64,000 nt of DNA, taken from NCBI RefSeq assembly GCF_001955535.1, contig NZ_MPVN01000001.1, positions 558,001 to 622,000 on the forward strand, read 5' to 3'. The position numbers and the translations under genes were made by a program. This DNA is from Paenibacillus sp. FSL H7-0326. Its GTDB lineage: Bacteria > Bacillota > Bacilli > Paenibacillales > Paenibacillaceae. Below, piece by piece: positions 1 to 7,417 of this stretch. How positions within the stretch are numbered: the first letter of the stretch is position 1; each line of letters opens with the position of its first letter. A model generated the notes under the pieces. It made no database searches. It was not told where the DNA came from and worked only from the letters and a program-made list of their open reading frames with translations.

Positions 1-436
1 CTTCAACCATTTTTTCAACGATTTTTTCTGGTTTTCCTTCGTTCAGAGCTTGAGCTTTCAAAATTTCTTTTTCTTTCTCAATCTCTTCCTGAGGAACTTC
101 TTCACGAGTTACATAGCGCGGGCTGGAAGCAGCGATGTGCATAGCGATGTCGCGTGCAAACTCTTTGAATTGGTCAGTCATAGCTACGAAGTCTGTTTCG
201 CAGTTAACTTCAACCAATACGCCGATGCGTCCGCCAGCGTGGATGTAAGATTGAACCACACCTTCAGTTGCTACACGGCCAGCTTTGTTTGCTGCTGCAG
301 CCAGGCCTTTTTCACGAAGAATTTCAGTTGCTTTTGTTACATCATTGTTCGCTTCTTCCAGTGCTTTTTTGCAATCCAGCATACCAGCGCCAGTTTTTTC
401 GCGAAGCTCTTTAACCAATTTCGCATCTACTGCCAT
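1..436 (-). CDS. tsf: Elongation factor Ts, N-terminal part (runs off the window)
   Basis: EF-Ts is the guanine nucleotide exchange factor for EF-Tu in translation. The visible 145 codons begin [19 protein letters not shown], the UBA-like N-terminal domain that contacts EF-Tu, and continue through the TDF-containing motif (NCETDFVA) of the EF-Ts core. The 3' end lies beyond base 1, so the gene is cut by the window and not broken. The ATG at 436 has a good Shine-Dalgarno (GGAGG) about 9 bases upstream. It follows rpsB at a 120-base distance in the usual rpsB-tsf order. Confidence 0.97.
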   Translation of the reverse strand, partial: MAVDAKLVKELREKTGAGMLDCKKALEEANNDVTKATEILREKGLAAAANKAGRVATEGVVQSYIHAGGRIGVLVEVNCETDFVAMTDQFKEFARDIAMHIAASSPRYVTREEVPQEEIEKEKEILKAQALNEGKPEKIVEKMVE

Positions 437-474
437 TTGTTTTCCCTCCAGAGGATATTTTTGCGTATGACCCT

Positions 475-519
475 AAAAAAAGGGCAGTGAAAGGTTATCC
501 ACCTACCAACCACCCTTTT
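475..519 (-). terminator. Possible weak hairpin with U-run between rpsB and tsf
   Basis: On the minus strand a short AAAGGG/CCCTTT pairing encloses about 28 bases and is followed by a run of seven T. The stem is weak, and rpsB and tsf are usually cotranscribed, so this may only attenuate or process the transcript. Confidence 0.3.
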
Positions 520-558
520 CATTTAATTCATATACATGAGACCCTTACAAAGTCATTC

Positions 559-1257
559 TTAAGCGGATGTTTCTTCGCCTTGATGAGCTTCGATAACAGC
601 ATCAGCCATTTTACCAGTAAGCAATTTAACCGCGCGAATCGCGTCATCGTTACCAGGAATGACATAATCGATTTCGTCCGGATCGCAGTTTGTATCAACG
701 ATACCTACGATTGGGATACCCAATTTGCGAGCTTCCGCAACTGCGATACGCTCTTTACGTGGGTCGATTACGAACAGGGCGCTTGGAAGACCCTTCATGT
801 TCTTGATACCGCCGAGGAATTTCTCGAGACGGTCTTTCTCTTTGCGGAGAATGATAACTTCTTTCTTAGGCAGCACTTGGAAAGTGCCGTCCTCTTCCCA
901 AGCTTCCAACTGTTTCAAACGATCGATACGTTTTTGAATAGTTTGGAAGTTAGTCAGAGTACCACCGAGCCAACGTTGGTTAATAAAGAACTGACCAGCG
1001 CGCTCTGCTTCTTCTTTTACGGAATCTTGAGCTTGTTTCTTAGTACCTACGAACAGAATAGTTCCATTCTCTCCTGCGATACTCTTAACAAAGTTGTAAG
1101 CTTCCTCAACCTTTTTCACTGTCTTTTGCAAGTCAATGATGTAAATACCGTTTCTTTCAGTGAAGATATAACGATCCATCTTTGGATTCCAACGGCGAGT
1201 TTGGTGACCGAAGTGAACCCCAGCTTCGAGAAGCTGTTTCATGGAGATAACTGCCAT
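559..1257 (-). CDS. rpsB: 30S ribosomal protein uS2
   Basis: Component of the small ribosomal subunit, one of the last proteins to join the 30S head/body junction. The protein begins [19 protein letters not shown], the conserved S2 N-terminus, and carries the TRRWNPKM and KKQAQ segments, with a typical length of 232 residues. I place the start at ATG 1257: AGGAGG lies 9 bases upstream, while the in-frame GTG at 1263 sits too close to it. It has its own promoter and is followed by tsf. It closes the flagellar cluster as in B. subtilis (sigD-swrB-rpsB). Confidence 0.98.
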   Translation of the reverse strand: MAVISMKQLLEAGVHFGHQTRRWNPKMDRYIFTERNGIYIIDLQKTVKKVEEAYNFVKSIAGENGTILFVGTKKQAQDSVKEEAERAGQFFINQRWLGGTLTNFQTIQKRIDRLKQLEAWEEDGTFQVLPKKEVIILRKEKDRLEKFLGGIKNMKGLPSALFVIDPRKERIAVAEARKLGIPIVGIVDTNCDPDEIDYVIPGNDDAIRAVKLLTGKMADAVIEAHQGEETSA

Positions 1258-1380
1258 CTCCACACACCTCCTAATTATTGGTTTTTGTGTCCTCCGCCGG
1301 CATCATTTCCCGTCAAGACTTACCATAAGGCAAGCACCCTCGACAGAATTAGCACAGCGTGTGTTTTAACACCGTCAATT

Positions 1381-1409
1381 AATATATCACAACTGCATCC
1401 CCGATGCAA
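1381..1409 (-). promoter_or_regulatory. Sigma-A-type promoter of rpsB-tsf
   Basis: On the minus strand a -35 TTGCAT (1404-1409) and a -10 TATATT (1381-1386) are separated by exactly 17 bases. This leaves an untranslated leader of roughly 115 bases before rpsB, compatible with S2 autoregulation, although I see no recognisable conserved leader fold. Confidence 0.6.
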
Positions 1410-1466
1410 CAAAGTTAGCATGAATCTCTTTTGATTTCACAATACCTTCAAAAAACTAGTTGCTAA

Positions 1467-2063
1467 TCAGGGACCTGATATGAGCTTTGATATAACCGAA
1501 TCTATTGATTCTCCCTCTGTGAACTCGTAGCTGCCTACCTGAATCTTATTGTTGATTTTTTGTTTCCGGGCCTCTTCGATGAAAGCATCACGATTATCTA
1601 ATACACGAAGAGACGACAAATGATCTGCAACATCATTGAGGGTAGCTCCGTTTATTACTCGATAAGAAATTGTACCTGGTGCTGGCTCGTCTGCCGGCTT
1701 GGGAGCCTGTGAATTCTCCGGTGCTGCCGGCTGATCCGGCTGTTCAGGGGTGCTGGCCACCGGTCCATCACTGCTCGGATTTTTGCCAGAGTTATCGCTC
1801 GAAGATGTGCTGCTACCCTGCGCCCGCTCCTCTGCCTTTGCCTCGGTCCATTCCTCTTCTGTCATGACCTCGGCAGAAGCATCATATACCTTCAGCTCCA
1901 ATTCATCAGCTGCCTCTTGAACCTGTTCTCTTGTCAGTGTACTAAGATCTAGCGTCTGATCTCCTCCAGCTTGTCCTTGTCCGATCAAAGCCAGCTGCAG
2001 AATCAATGCACCTGCTGCAATTCCGGTTCCAAGTCCGAGAAGAAAGGAACGATTTTTGATCAT
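1467..2063 (-). CDS. Membrane-anchored protein with MltG/YceG-type LysM-like domain, no catalytic domain
   Basis: A 198-residue protein with an N-terminal membrane anchor (residues ~8-28), a Ser/Pro/Asp-rich low-complexity stretch (~85-130) and a C-terminal domain (~131-198). The C-terminal domain resembles the LysM-like N-terminal module of the endolytic murein transglycosylase MltG: ISYRVINGATLNDVADHL followed by QVGSYEFTEGES. The catalytic MltG domain with its Glu is absent, so it probably binds rather than cleaves wall material. It overlaps the swrB-like gene upstream by four bases and lies directly before rpsB. Domain assignment is by eye; function is unknown. Confidence 0.7.
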   Translation of the reverse strand: MIKNRSFLLGLGTGIAAGALILQLALIGQGQAGGDQTLDLSTLTREQVQEAADELELKVYDASAEVMTEEEWTEAKAEERAQGSSTSSSDNSGKNPSSDGPVASTPEQPDQPAAPENSQAPKPADEPAPGTISYRVINGATLNDVADHLSSLRVLDNRDAFIEEARKQKINNKIQVGSYEFTEGESIDSVISKLISGP

Positions 2064-2593
2064 CGTCTCCCCTCCTTATTCCCAAGCTGTAATATAACCT
2101 GGACCTCTCCTTTGGGCATGTTCAGCTTGTTCGAAATATAATCTACAGACTTTCCTTCCCCATCGAGCTTGAACAGCTCTGGAAACCGCGACTGAATTGA
2201 ATTCGTCTCGGAAGGGACTTCCTTGCTTTCTAGGATCGGATTTGCTTCTACCGCAGCAGCAAGCTCTCTCTCCTGGGTTGATATTGGAACGGCCACTGTT
2301 TCCTTGTAAGCTGACTGTACCGCTATTTGGGAGTGTAAGGAGCTGAGCTGCTGGCGTAAATCTTGAATTTCCTGTTCTCTGCGTTTGTCTGTCTCTGACC
2401 ATTCCTGCTGATAGTGCTTAAGCTTGTGAATAACCTTCTCATTCTCAAGCTCAATTTCCGCCAGGTAACGATCCAGTGTAGACTCTACGTCCTTTACTAC
2501 CTTCTGTCCTGAGTCCGTCCTTGATTTGGGCATAAACCAAGCGAATACAATGACACATAGGCCAAGTACGACGATAGTACTCCATGGTTGCAT
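2060..2593 (-). CDS. swrB: SwrB-like flagellar/swarming protein (DUF6115-like)
   Basis: A 177-residue protein with one N-terminal membrane segment (~5-22), a charged coiled coil (~35-95) and a C-terminal helix-turn-helix-like tail (GKSVDYISNKLNMPKGEVQVIL). This architecture and the position just downstream of sigD and upstream of rpsB match SwrB of B. subtilis, which helps activate the flagellar type III export apparatus. The sequence is divergent, so the symbol rests partly on position. Confidence 0.65.
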   Translation of the reverse strand: MQPWSTIVVLGLCVIVFAWFMPKSRTDSGQKVVKDVESTLDRYLAEIELENEKVIHKLKHYQQEWSETDKRREQEIQDLRQQLSSLHSQIAVQSAYKETVAVPISTQERELAAAVEANPILESKEVPSETNSIQSRFPELFKLDGEGKSVDYISNKLNMPKGEVQVILQLGNKEGRR

Positions 2594-2683
2594 GAGTCTG
2601 TTCTCCTTTATTTACGTGCACTTGCATTTAGAATTCATTAAGTATTTATTGCAATACAAAACTTCGACTTTTATTCTATGTGA

Positions 2684-2998
2684 TTACAAACTCACATCAA
2701 AGTTTTTCCCCTTAAACGGGTGCTCAGCGGGGACAGCAGATATTTCGTCTGCAAGCTCATTACTCTGATTCAACGGTTCTCCCTGTGTATGTGAAGTATT
2801 ACGCTGATCCCTAATGCTTGCCTGCTCCGATTCGTTTGTCTTTGGACTTTGCTTCGATTTTTTCTTGATCTGCCTGGATTGATTGTCCGCGAGCAGCGAC
2901 TGCTCTGATGATCTTCTGTGGTCGTATTCACTTTGATAACGTCCCGCCTCACTCGTGCGCGGTATAGCAATTTGAAGTTCAACCGCTTTTAGACTCAT
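2684..2998 (-). CDS. Small conserved hypothetical protein of the flagellar operon
   Basis: A 104-residue hydrophilic protein with no membrane segment. Residues 1-20 (MSLKAVELQIAIPRTSEAG) and the C-terminal HPFKGKNFDVSL look ordered and gene-like, while the middle (~30-80) is rich in Gln, Ser, Lys and Glu and probably disordered. Its AAAGGAG ribosome binding site lies about 11 bases before ATG 2998. It sits between fapA and the swrB-like gene with short spacing, so it is presumably cotranscribed. I do not recognise a family. Confidence 0.6.
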   Translation of the reverse strand: MSLKAVELQIAIPRTSEAGRYQSEYDHRRSSEQSLLADNQSRQIKKKSKQSPKTNESEQASIRDQRNTSHTQGEPLNQSNELADEISAVPAEHPFKGKNFDVSL

Positions 2999-3034
2999 CT
3001 GATAAAGTCACTCCTTTGGGTGGTGTAATATAAT

Positions 3035-4447
3035 TTACATTCCTTTTAAGGGTACCATGGAAATATCGCCATTATGATAAAAAAACGATATTCTTGTCGC
3101 AGAATCTTTAACAAATCTAGTGTATCTGCCGATAACTATTTTAGAGCCGCCGTAGATGGTCTTCATGACATCAACACTCGCATTGGATGTATCCTCGAGC
3201 AATTTCTCGATATCAAGGATCCGTTCCTTAATCTCAGCAAGTTCTCGCATACTTGACTGATGAGTGACCTGAAGCTTCATTCTCATGCTCATTTTTTCAG
3301 GGGCCAGCTGCCCGGATGCAGCCATTTGATCAAGCAAATGTAATGCTTTTGCTGTCTTGTCGATGCTTTCCGTTTGGGCTTTAAGCTCTGTTCTCAGCTG
3401 TGCAAGCTCATTGCGCAGCTCTGGAACGACACCCACTTCAATCGTTGTCACGGTTGACATGGTATTCCCGATCGTCCGTGCTACGACTTTTTCACCAGCC
3501 TGAACGACACCGCCGACGATAAGGCCCTTGGTACCTTCACACATGCATTGCTTGCCTGCCCTAATATTAGAATGCATGATGCTCTGAGTAACGAAAACAC
3601 TTCCTCCAGCCTGTACATTGGCGTCCTGAATGAAGGAGCTCTTTACATCGACACCTGCTTGGATAAGCCCTTTATTATAGCCGATAATTCCGCCGGTAAC
3701 CTGTATAGAGCCTCCTGCATAGAGTTCTGCTCCTTCGACTCCGCCAACCACACGGATATCTCCTGCAGCTTTGACTTTAAAGCCCGTCAGCACATTTCCT
3801 CTTATGACAACCGTACCTACAAAATCAATATTTCCAGTATTATAATCAATGTCTCCGTTCACTTCGTACACAGGGAATACATTGATTCGATCCTTTTCCG
3901 TAGGAGTAACAAGCCCATCTAGTGCGGCATACATGGCATCGCCTTCGGCGTTAACGACTACATTTTTGCCCGGCTTAAATCTGGCTTCCTTCCCAGGGCG
4001 ATAGGGTATCACTTCACCTTTGACACTCTTTCCAGGTATACCTGGCTCGGGCGGCTTCCGTCTAGCAATAACCTGCCCTTTTTTTACATTACTGAGCTGC
4101 GTAATTTCTTTGTAATCGACTCTCCCGCCCTCTGTTTCAAGCGGCTTGCGTTCTCCGGCTTCTACCAAATTCGTAATCAATTCAATGGAACCGTCGGTCC
4201 CAGGGACCGGGTCATCACCTGAAGCCACCGTCGGCTTCAATCCATAATATGCTGATGGACGTTTCGCGATATCCTGTAGGACCTCCTCGTGAACTCCATA
4301 GACGATTCCTTGCTGAGCAAGATATGCTTTTAATTCCCCAGCTGTAATTTCAAATTCTTCTTGTCTAATCATATCAAGTACTGCGCTGCTGTGATCAGCT
4401 GAAAACAGCACCTTCATATATTGCGCTGGGTCTAATTTCTGCGTCAT
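3035..4447 (-). CDS. fapA: FapA family protein (DUF342)
   Basis: About 470 residues with the DUF342/FapA layout: an N-terminal domain (~1-75), a central parallel beta-helix-like region (~110-320) with recurring Gly-Asp/Val motifs (GNVLTGFKVKAAGDIRVVGG), and a C-terminal coiled coil (~330-410). Related proteins, including Vibrio FapA, influence flagellar assembly or polarity; some are localised by glucose-PTS signals. The role in Firmicutes is not settled. I prefer ATG 4447 (MTQKLDPAQY), which follows AAGGAAGG at suitable spacing, over the in-frame ATG at 4471. It lies directly downstream of sigD. Confidence 0.8.
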   Translation of the reverse strand: MTQKLDPAQYMKVLFSADHSSAVLDMIRQEEFEITAGELKAYLAQQGIVYGVHEEVLQDIAKRPSAYYGLKPTVASGDDPVPGTDGSIELITNLVEAGERKPLETEGGRVDYKEITQLSNVKKGQVIARRKPPEPGIPGKSVKGEVIPYRPGKEARFKPGKNVVVNAEGDAMYAALDGLVTPTEKDRINVFPVYEVNGDIDYNTGNIDFVGTVVIRGNVLTGFKVKAAGDIRVVGGVEGAELYAGGSIQVTGGIIGYNKGLIQAGVDVKSSFIQDANVQAGGSVFVTQSIMHSNIRAGKQCMCEGTKGLIVGGVVQAGEKVVARTIGNTMSTVTTIEVGVVPELRNELAQLRTELKAQTESIDKTAKALHLLDQMAASGQLAPEKMSMRMKLQVTHQSSMRELAEIKERILDIEKLLEDTSNASVDVMKTIYGGSKIVIGRYTRFVKDSATRISFFYHNGDISMVPLKGM

Positions 4448-4500
4448 CTGCAACCTTCCTTCTTTCTCCATAGACAGCTTATTTTAAAATTACTCTTATT

Positions 4501-5289
4501 CTAATCCCTGTTCATTAAGAGCTCACGCTGTTTCTCAAGAGTACCTCTCAGCCTCAGAATTGCCTTGGAGTGAAGCTGGGAAATACGTGATGGTGACAAT
4601 GACATTACTTCTGCAATTTCACTCAATGATAAATCCTCATAATATAATAATGAGACCACAATTCTTTCTTTTTCCGTCAGCTTGTCAATCCCCTGCATCA
4701 ATGCCTGCTTCAAATGAATATCTTTTACAGTCTGCTCAGGGGCATAGGCTTTCTCATCGATCAATAGAGACATTCGTGTCTCCGCATCCTCTTCGCGCAG
4801 TGGATCCTCAAGCGAATAAAGCGACATTACCGCGACTTCCTGCAGCATATTCCTGAAATCTCCAGCAGAAACATCGAGATATTGGCCCATCTCTTCATCA
4901 GTAACACTTCTTGAATACCTCTGTTCCAAATGCTGATAGGCCTCTTCAATCTTCTTCGCCTTCTCTCTGACAGATCTCGGCACCCAGTCACCCTGGCGTA
5001 AGCCATCGAGAATCGCACCTCTCACTCTCCATGAAGCATAAGTCTCAAATTGAAGTCCGCGCTTATAATCAAATTTGTCCAGAGCATCCATCAGTCCCAG
5101 AGCACCATTGCTCTCCAAATCATCCTTTGATACATTCTTGGGCAATCCGACGGCGAGCCGACTTGAGACATACTGAACGATATGAAGATGTTTTTCAATC
5201 AGCTGATTCCTTGCATCCAGGTCCCCTTGTTCCTTCCATTTTTCCCACAGGTCCATATCTGCCAAATGGGACGAATTTCGGCCTGTCAT
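4501..5289 (-). CDS. sigD: RNA polymerase sigma factor SigD/FliA (sigma-28 type)
   Basis: The motility sigma factor that directs transcription of late flagellar, chemotaxis and autolysin genes. The 262 residues hold region 2 (LIEKHLHIVQYVSSRLA, DDLESNGALGLMDALDKFD, YASWRVRGAILDGLRQGDW), region 3 (~95-150) and region 4.2 with a helix-turn-helix near residues 215-245 (LSLSEIAEVMSLSPSRISQLH). The ATG follows GGGGTG. It is the last chemotaxis-side gene before fapA, as in B. subtilis. FlgM, its anti-sigma factor, is not in this window. Confidence 0.95.
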   Translation of the reverse strand: MTGRNSSHLADMDLWEKWKEQGDLDARNQLIEKHLHIVQYVSSRLAVGLPKNVSKDDLESNGALGLMDALDKFDYKRGLQFETYASWRVRGAILDGLRQGDWVPRSVREKAKKIEEAYQHLEQRYSRSVTDEEMGQYLDVSAGDFRNMLQEVAVMSLYSLEDPLREEDAETRMSLLIDEKAYAPEQTVKDIHLKQALMQGIDKLTEKERIVVSLLYYEDLSLSEIAEVMSLSPSRISQLHSKAILRLRGTLEKQRELLMNRD

Positions 5290-5304
5290 ATCGCTTCACC
5301 CCCT

Positions 5305-5748
5305 TTAATTGTCTGACAAGTGTCGAACGGCTTTTGCCAATTCTTCAGCATCCTTTGTTCGAACAAGCTTCGGAGGATTTAGAGGTTCAAATCCAGTTTC
5401 AGCTGCTGATTTTTTCGGTTCACTCTTACTTTCTTCCTGCGGTGAATACTTTAATAGATTCCTTAGCTCCTCATCATCATCTGGAGCGGTTATATCGAGC
5501 TGTGTTCCCTTATGCTCCGTACCATCATTCTGCTGGCTATGATCTTCAGCACTTTGCGTCGGTGCCAGGACGTATCCCAGCACCCATCTGCAAATAAAAG
5601 CAATGACAAACCAGATCACAAAGGCTGTGCCCGCACGGTACAAACTAGTAGATAACAAGTTACTGCTGTATGAAACAAAAAAAGTATAGACTAAACCGAT
5701 AAGACCAAACACAAAATTTATGCGAATCGTACCAAACAACGTAGTCAT
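5305..5748 (-). CDS. Hypothetical membrane protein between cheD and sigD
   Basis: A 147-residue protein with two hydrophobic segments (~10-30 and ~38-62) followed by an acidic, probably cytoplasmic tail. The tail ends in a compact basic/Pro motif (FEPLNPPKLVRTKDAEELAKAVRHL). It overlaps cheD by four bases and precedes sigD by 15 bases, so it is translated in the same unit. This gene has no counterpart at this position in B. subtilis. I do not recognise a family. A role in membrane-proximal control of chemotaxis or sigma-D would be only a guess from context. Confidence 0.65.
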   Translation of the reverse strand: MTTLFGTIRINFVFGLIGLVYTFFVSYSSNLLSTSLYRAGTAFVIWFVIAFICRWVLGYVLAPTQSAEDHSQQNDGTEHKGTQLDITAPDDDEELRNLLKYSPQEESKSEPKKSAAETGFEPLNPPKLVRTKDAEELAKAVRHLSDN

Positions 5749-6245
5749 AACTCTTTCACACCCATCTGTACGCTTCGAATCGTCAGCACCCCTGTATCCC
5801 GATCCAGATCAATGGTTCTGCCATGATGTCCACCACAATCTTCTGCGATCAGCGGAATTTCTGCTAAATTCAAAGCTTCTTTGCACGCTTCCGTATTTCG
5901 AGGGCCAATACGTAACGTATCCCCAGATCCGGCAAATTGAAACATCTGAGATCCACCTGCCATTTTCGCAACAATATGCGGCTGGGATGCTCCCTGCGCC
6001 TTCATTCTATCTAACAGTAGTACGATTGCGGTATCCGCGTATTTTGCCCGATTTAAATCCACACTCTCTCTAGCAATAGAGGAAGATGGGAGCATTACAT
6101 GCGCCATACCGCAAATCCTGCTTACAGGATCGTACAATGTGACACCCACACAGGATCCAAGCCCGGTCGTTCTAATGACTCCTGGCTCAGCCAGAATATT
6201 TAAATCCGCCATCCCTACCTTAATCAGCTTCTTCTGCTCTATCAT
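5745..6245 (-). CDS. cheD: Chemoreceptor glutamine deamidase CheD
   Basis: CheD deamidates glutamines on methyl-accepting chemoreceptors and binds CheC, stimulating its CheY-P phosphatase activity. The family's catalytic pair is visible as Cys32 (GLGSCVGVTLYD) and His49 (GMAHVMLP), and the length of 166 residues is normal. It is coupled to cheC, whose stop overlaps the cheD start. Confidence 0.95.
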   Translation of the reverse strand: MIEQKKLIKVGMADLNILAEPGVIRTTGLGSCVGVTLYDPVSRICGMAHVMLPSSSIARESVDLNRAKYADTAIVLLLDRMKAQGASQPHIVAKMAGGSQMFQFAGSGDTLRIGPRNTEACKEALNLAEIPLIAEDCGGHHGRTIDLDRDTGVLTIRSVQMGVKEL

Positions 6246-6865
6246 CAGCCATGTACTCCAAGTGCTTCAAATATAGCGTCAAAGGATTCGGGATCGGGTA
6301 TTAGGAAAAATTGTCCTTGCACCCGATTTGATCCCTCCAGGAAATTCGTATCGATCAGCAGGGCTTCATTTCCCATATGACTCATATGAAGCAGCCCGTA
6401 GCTGAGAATCGCTCCAGCCATATCAACGGCAAAGCCGGGCACGGTAGGCAGCATGGCTAACTGAGTAAAATCTGCCAGTGAAGACAGGTAGGATCCGGCC
6501 AGTATATTCCCGACCTCAGACAAGATGGATCGTTCCATGTCGGAGAATTCAAGCACCTCATTGGTCACTGCTCCACTGAAGTGATGCAGCAGCTGTTTGG
6601 CTGCCTCCGGCGTCATCATAAAAAACAAATTCCCCGGCGCATCACCTTCTACTCTAAAGTAGACGGCAGTTACAATACTCTCGTCACCACCAACGCTCTC
6701 TGCAATCAATTCAAAGGGGACACGCTGAACCGTGGGGACCCCCATATCAATCGGCCTGTTCAGCAGTGTCGATAACGCAGTAGCCGCATGGCCGGCTCCT
6801 ATATTGCCAATTTCCTTCAGAACATCCATTTCAATATCATGAAATTGATCAAAAGAGCGTGTCAT
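6245..6865 (-). CDS. cheC: CheY-P phosphatase CheC
   Basis: CheC dephosphorylates CheY-P and, together with CheD, provides an adaptation loop in B. subtilis-type chemotaxis. Its two pseudo-symmetric phosphatase helices are visible: DVLKEIGNIGAGHAATALS near residues 15-33 and RSILSEVGNILAGSYLSSL near 108-126. Each has the E-x2-N pattern. At 206 residues it has the usual length. It lies between cheW and cheD with one-base overlaps on both sides. Confidence 0.95.
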   Translation of the reverse strand: MTRSFDQFHDIEMDVLKEIGNIGAGHAATALSTLLNRPIDMGVPTVQRVPFELIAESVGGDESIVTAVYFRVEGDAPGNLFFMMTPEAAKQLLHHFSGAVTNEVLEFSDMERSILSEVGNILAGSYLSSLADFTQLAMLPTVPGFAVDMAGAILSYGLLHMSHMGNEALLIDTNFLEGSNRVQGQFFLIPDPESFDAIFEALGVHG

Positions 6866-7326
6866 TATCCTTCCATACCTTCGAGCATAACAATTTCGCT
6901 CTTATTCAACACTTCCACCAGATTTAGCATAATAAGCAAGCGATCTTCACCCAGCTTGGCAACGCCTCTCAAGTACTTGGCTTTTACGCCGCCAATAACC
7001 TCTGGCGGATTCTCGATATCTCCTGAATGAATGTCTAGTACATCGTTTGCCGAATCGACAATAAAGCCAACCTGCATCTCTTGCACAGTCACCATAATGA
7101 TTCGGGTATGATCGGTATACTCCGTCTCTGGAAGAGAAAAGCGTCCTCGCAAATCTATGATGGGAATAACAACACCGCGAAGATTGACTACACCTTTTAC
7201 AAATGAATAGGTTTTGGGAACTCTCGTAATCGGCATCATTCTCTCAATGGTTTGAACCTGATCCACCTCAATGCCATACTCTTCTTCACCCAGTTTGAAT
7301 ACAATTACTTTAATATCTTCTGCCAT
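6865..7326 (-). CDS. cheW: Chemotaxis coupling protein CheW
   Basis: CheW links chemoreceptors to the CheA kinase. The 153-residue protein is a single CheW domain with the typical VIVFKLGEEEYGIEVDQVQTIERM opening region and the NLRGVVIPIIDLRGRF segment near residues 68-85. It is followed without a gap by cheC and preceded by cheA after a 91-base gap. Confidence 0.95.
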   Translation of the reverse strand: MAEDIKVIVFKLGEEEYGIEVDQVQTIERMMPITRVPKTYSFVKGVVNLRGVVIPIIDLRGRFSLPETEYTDHTRIIMVTVQEMQVGFIVDSANDVLDIHSGDIENPPEVIGGVKAKYLRGVAKLGEDRLLIMLNLVEVLNKSEIVMLEGMEG

Positions 7327-7417
7327 GACCTAATACCTCCTTAAGTAATGAACAACCTTCTATGCGGGAATTCAGCACCGCTGAATCTATCAACTATGAA
7401 TCAATGAAATACCTGCT

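Noticed and set aside
487..1434. Long plus-strand open frame of 315 codons over rpsB
   Set aside because: It is antisense to rpsB, whose protein is unmistakable; the frame results from codon bias.
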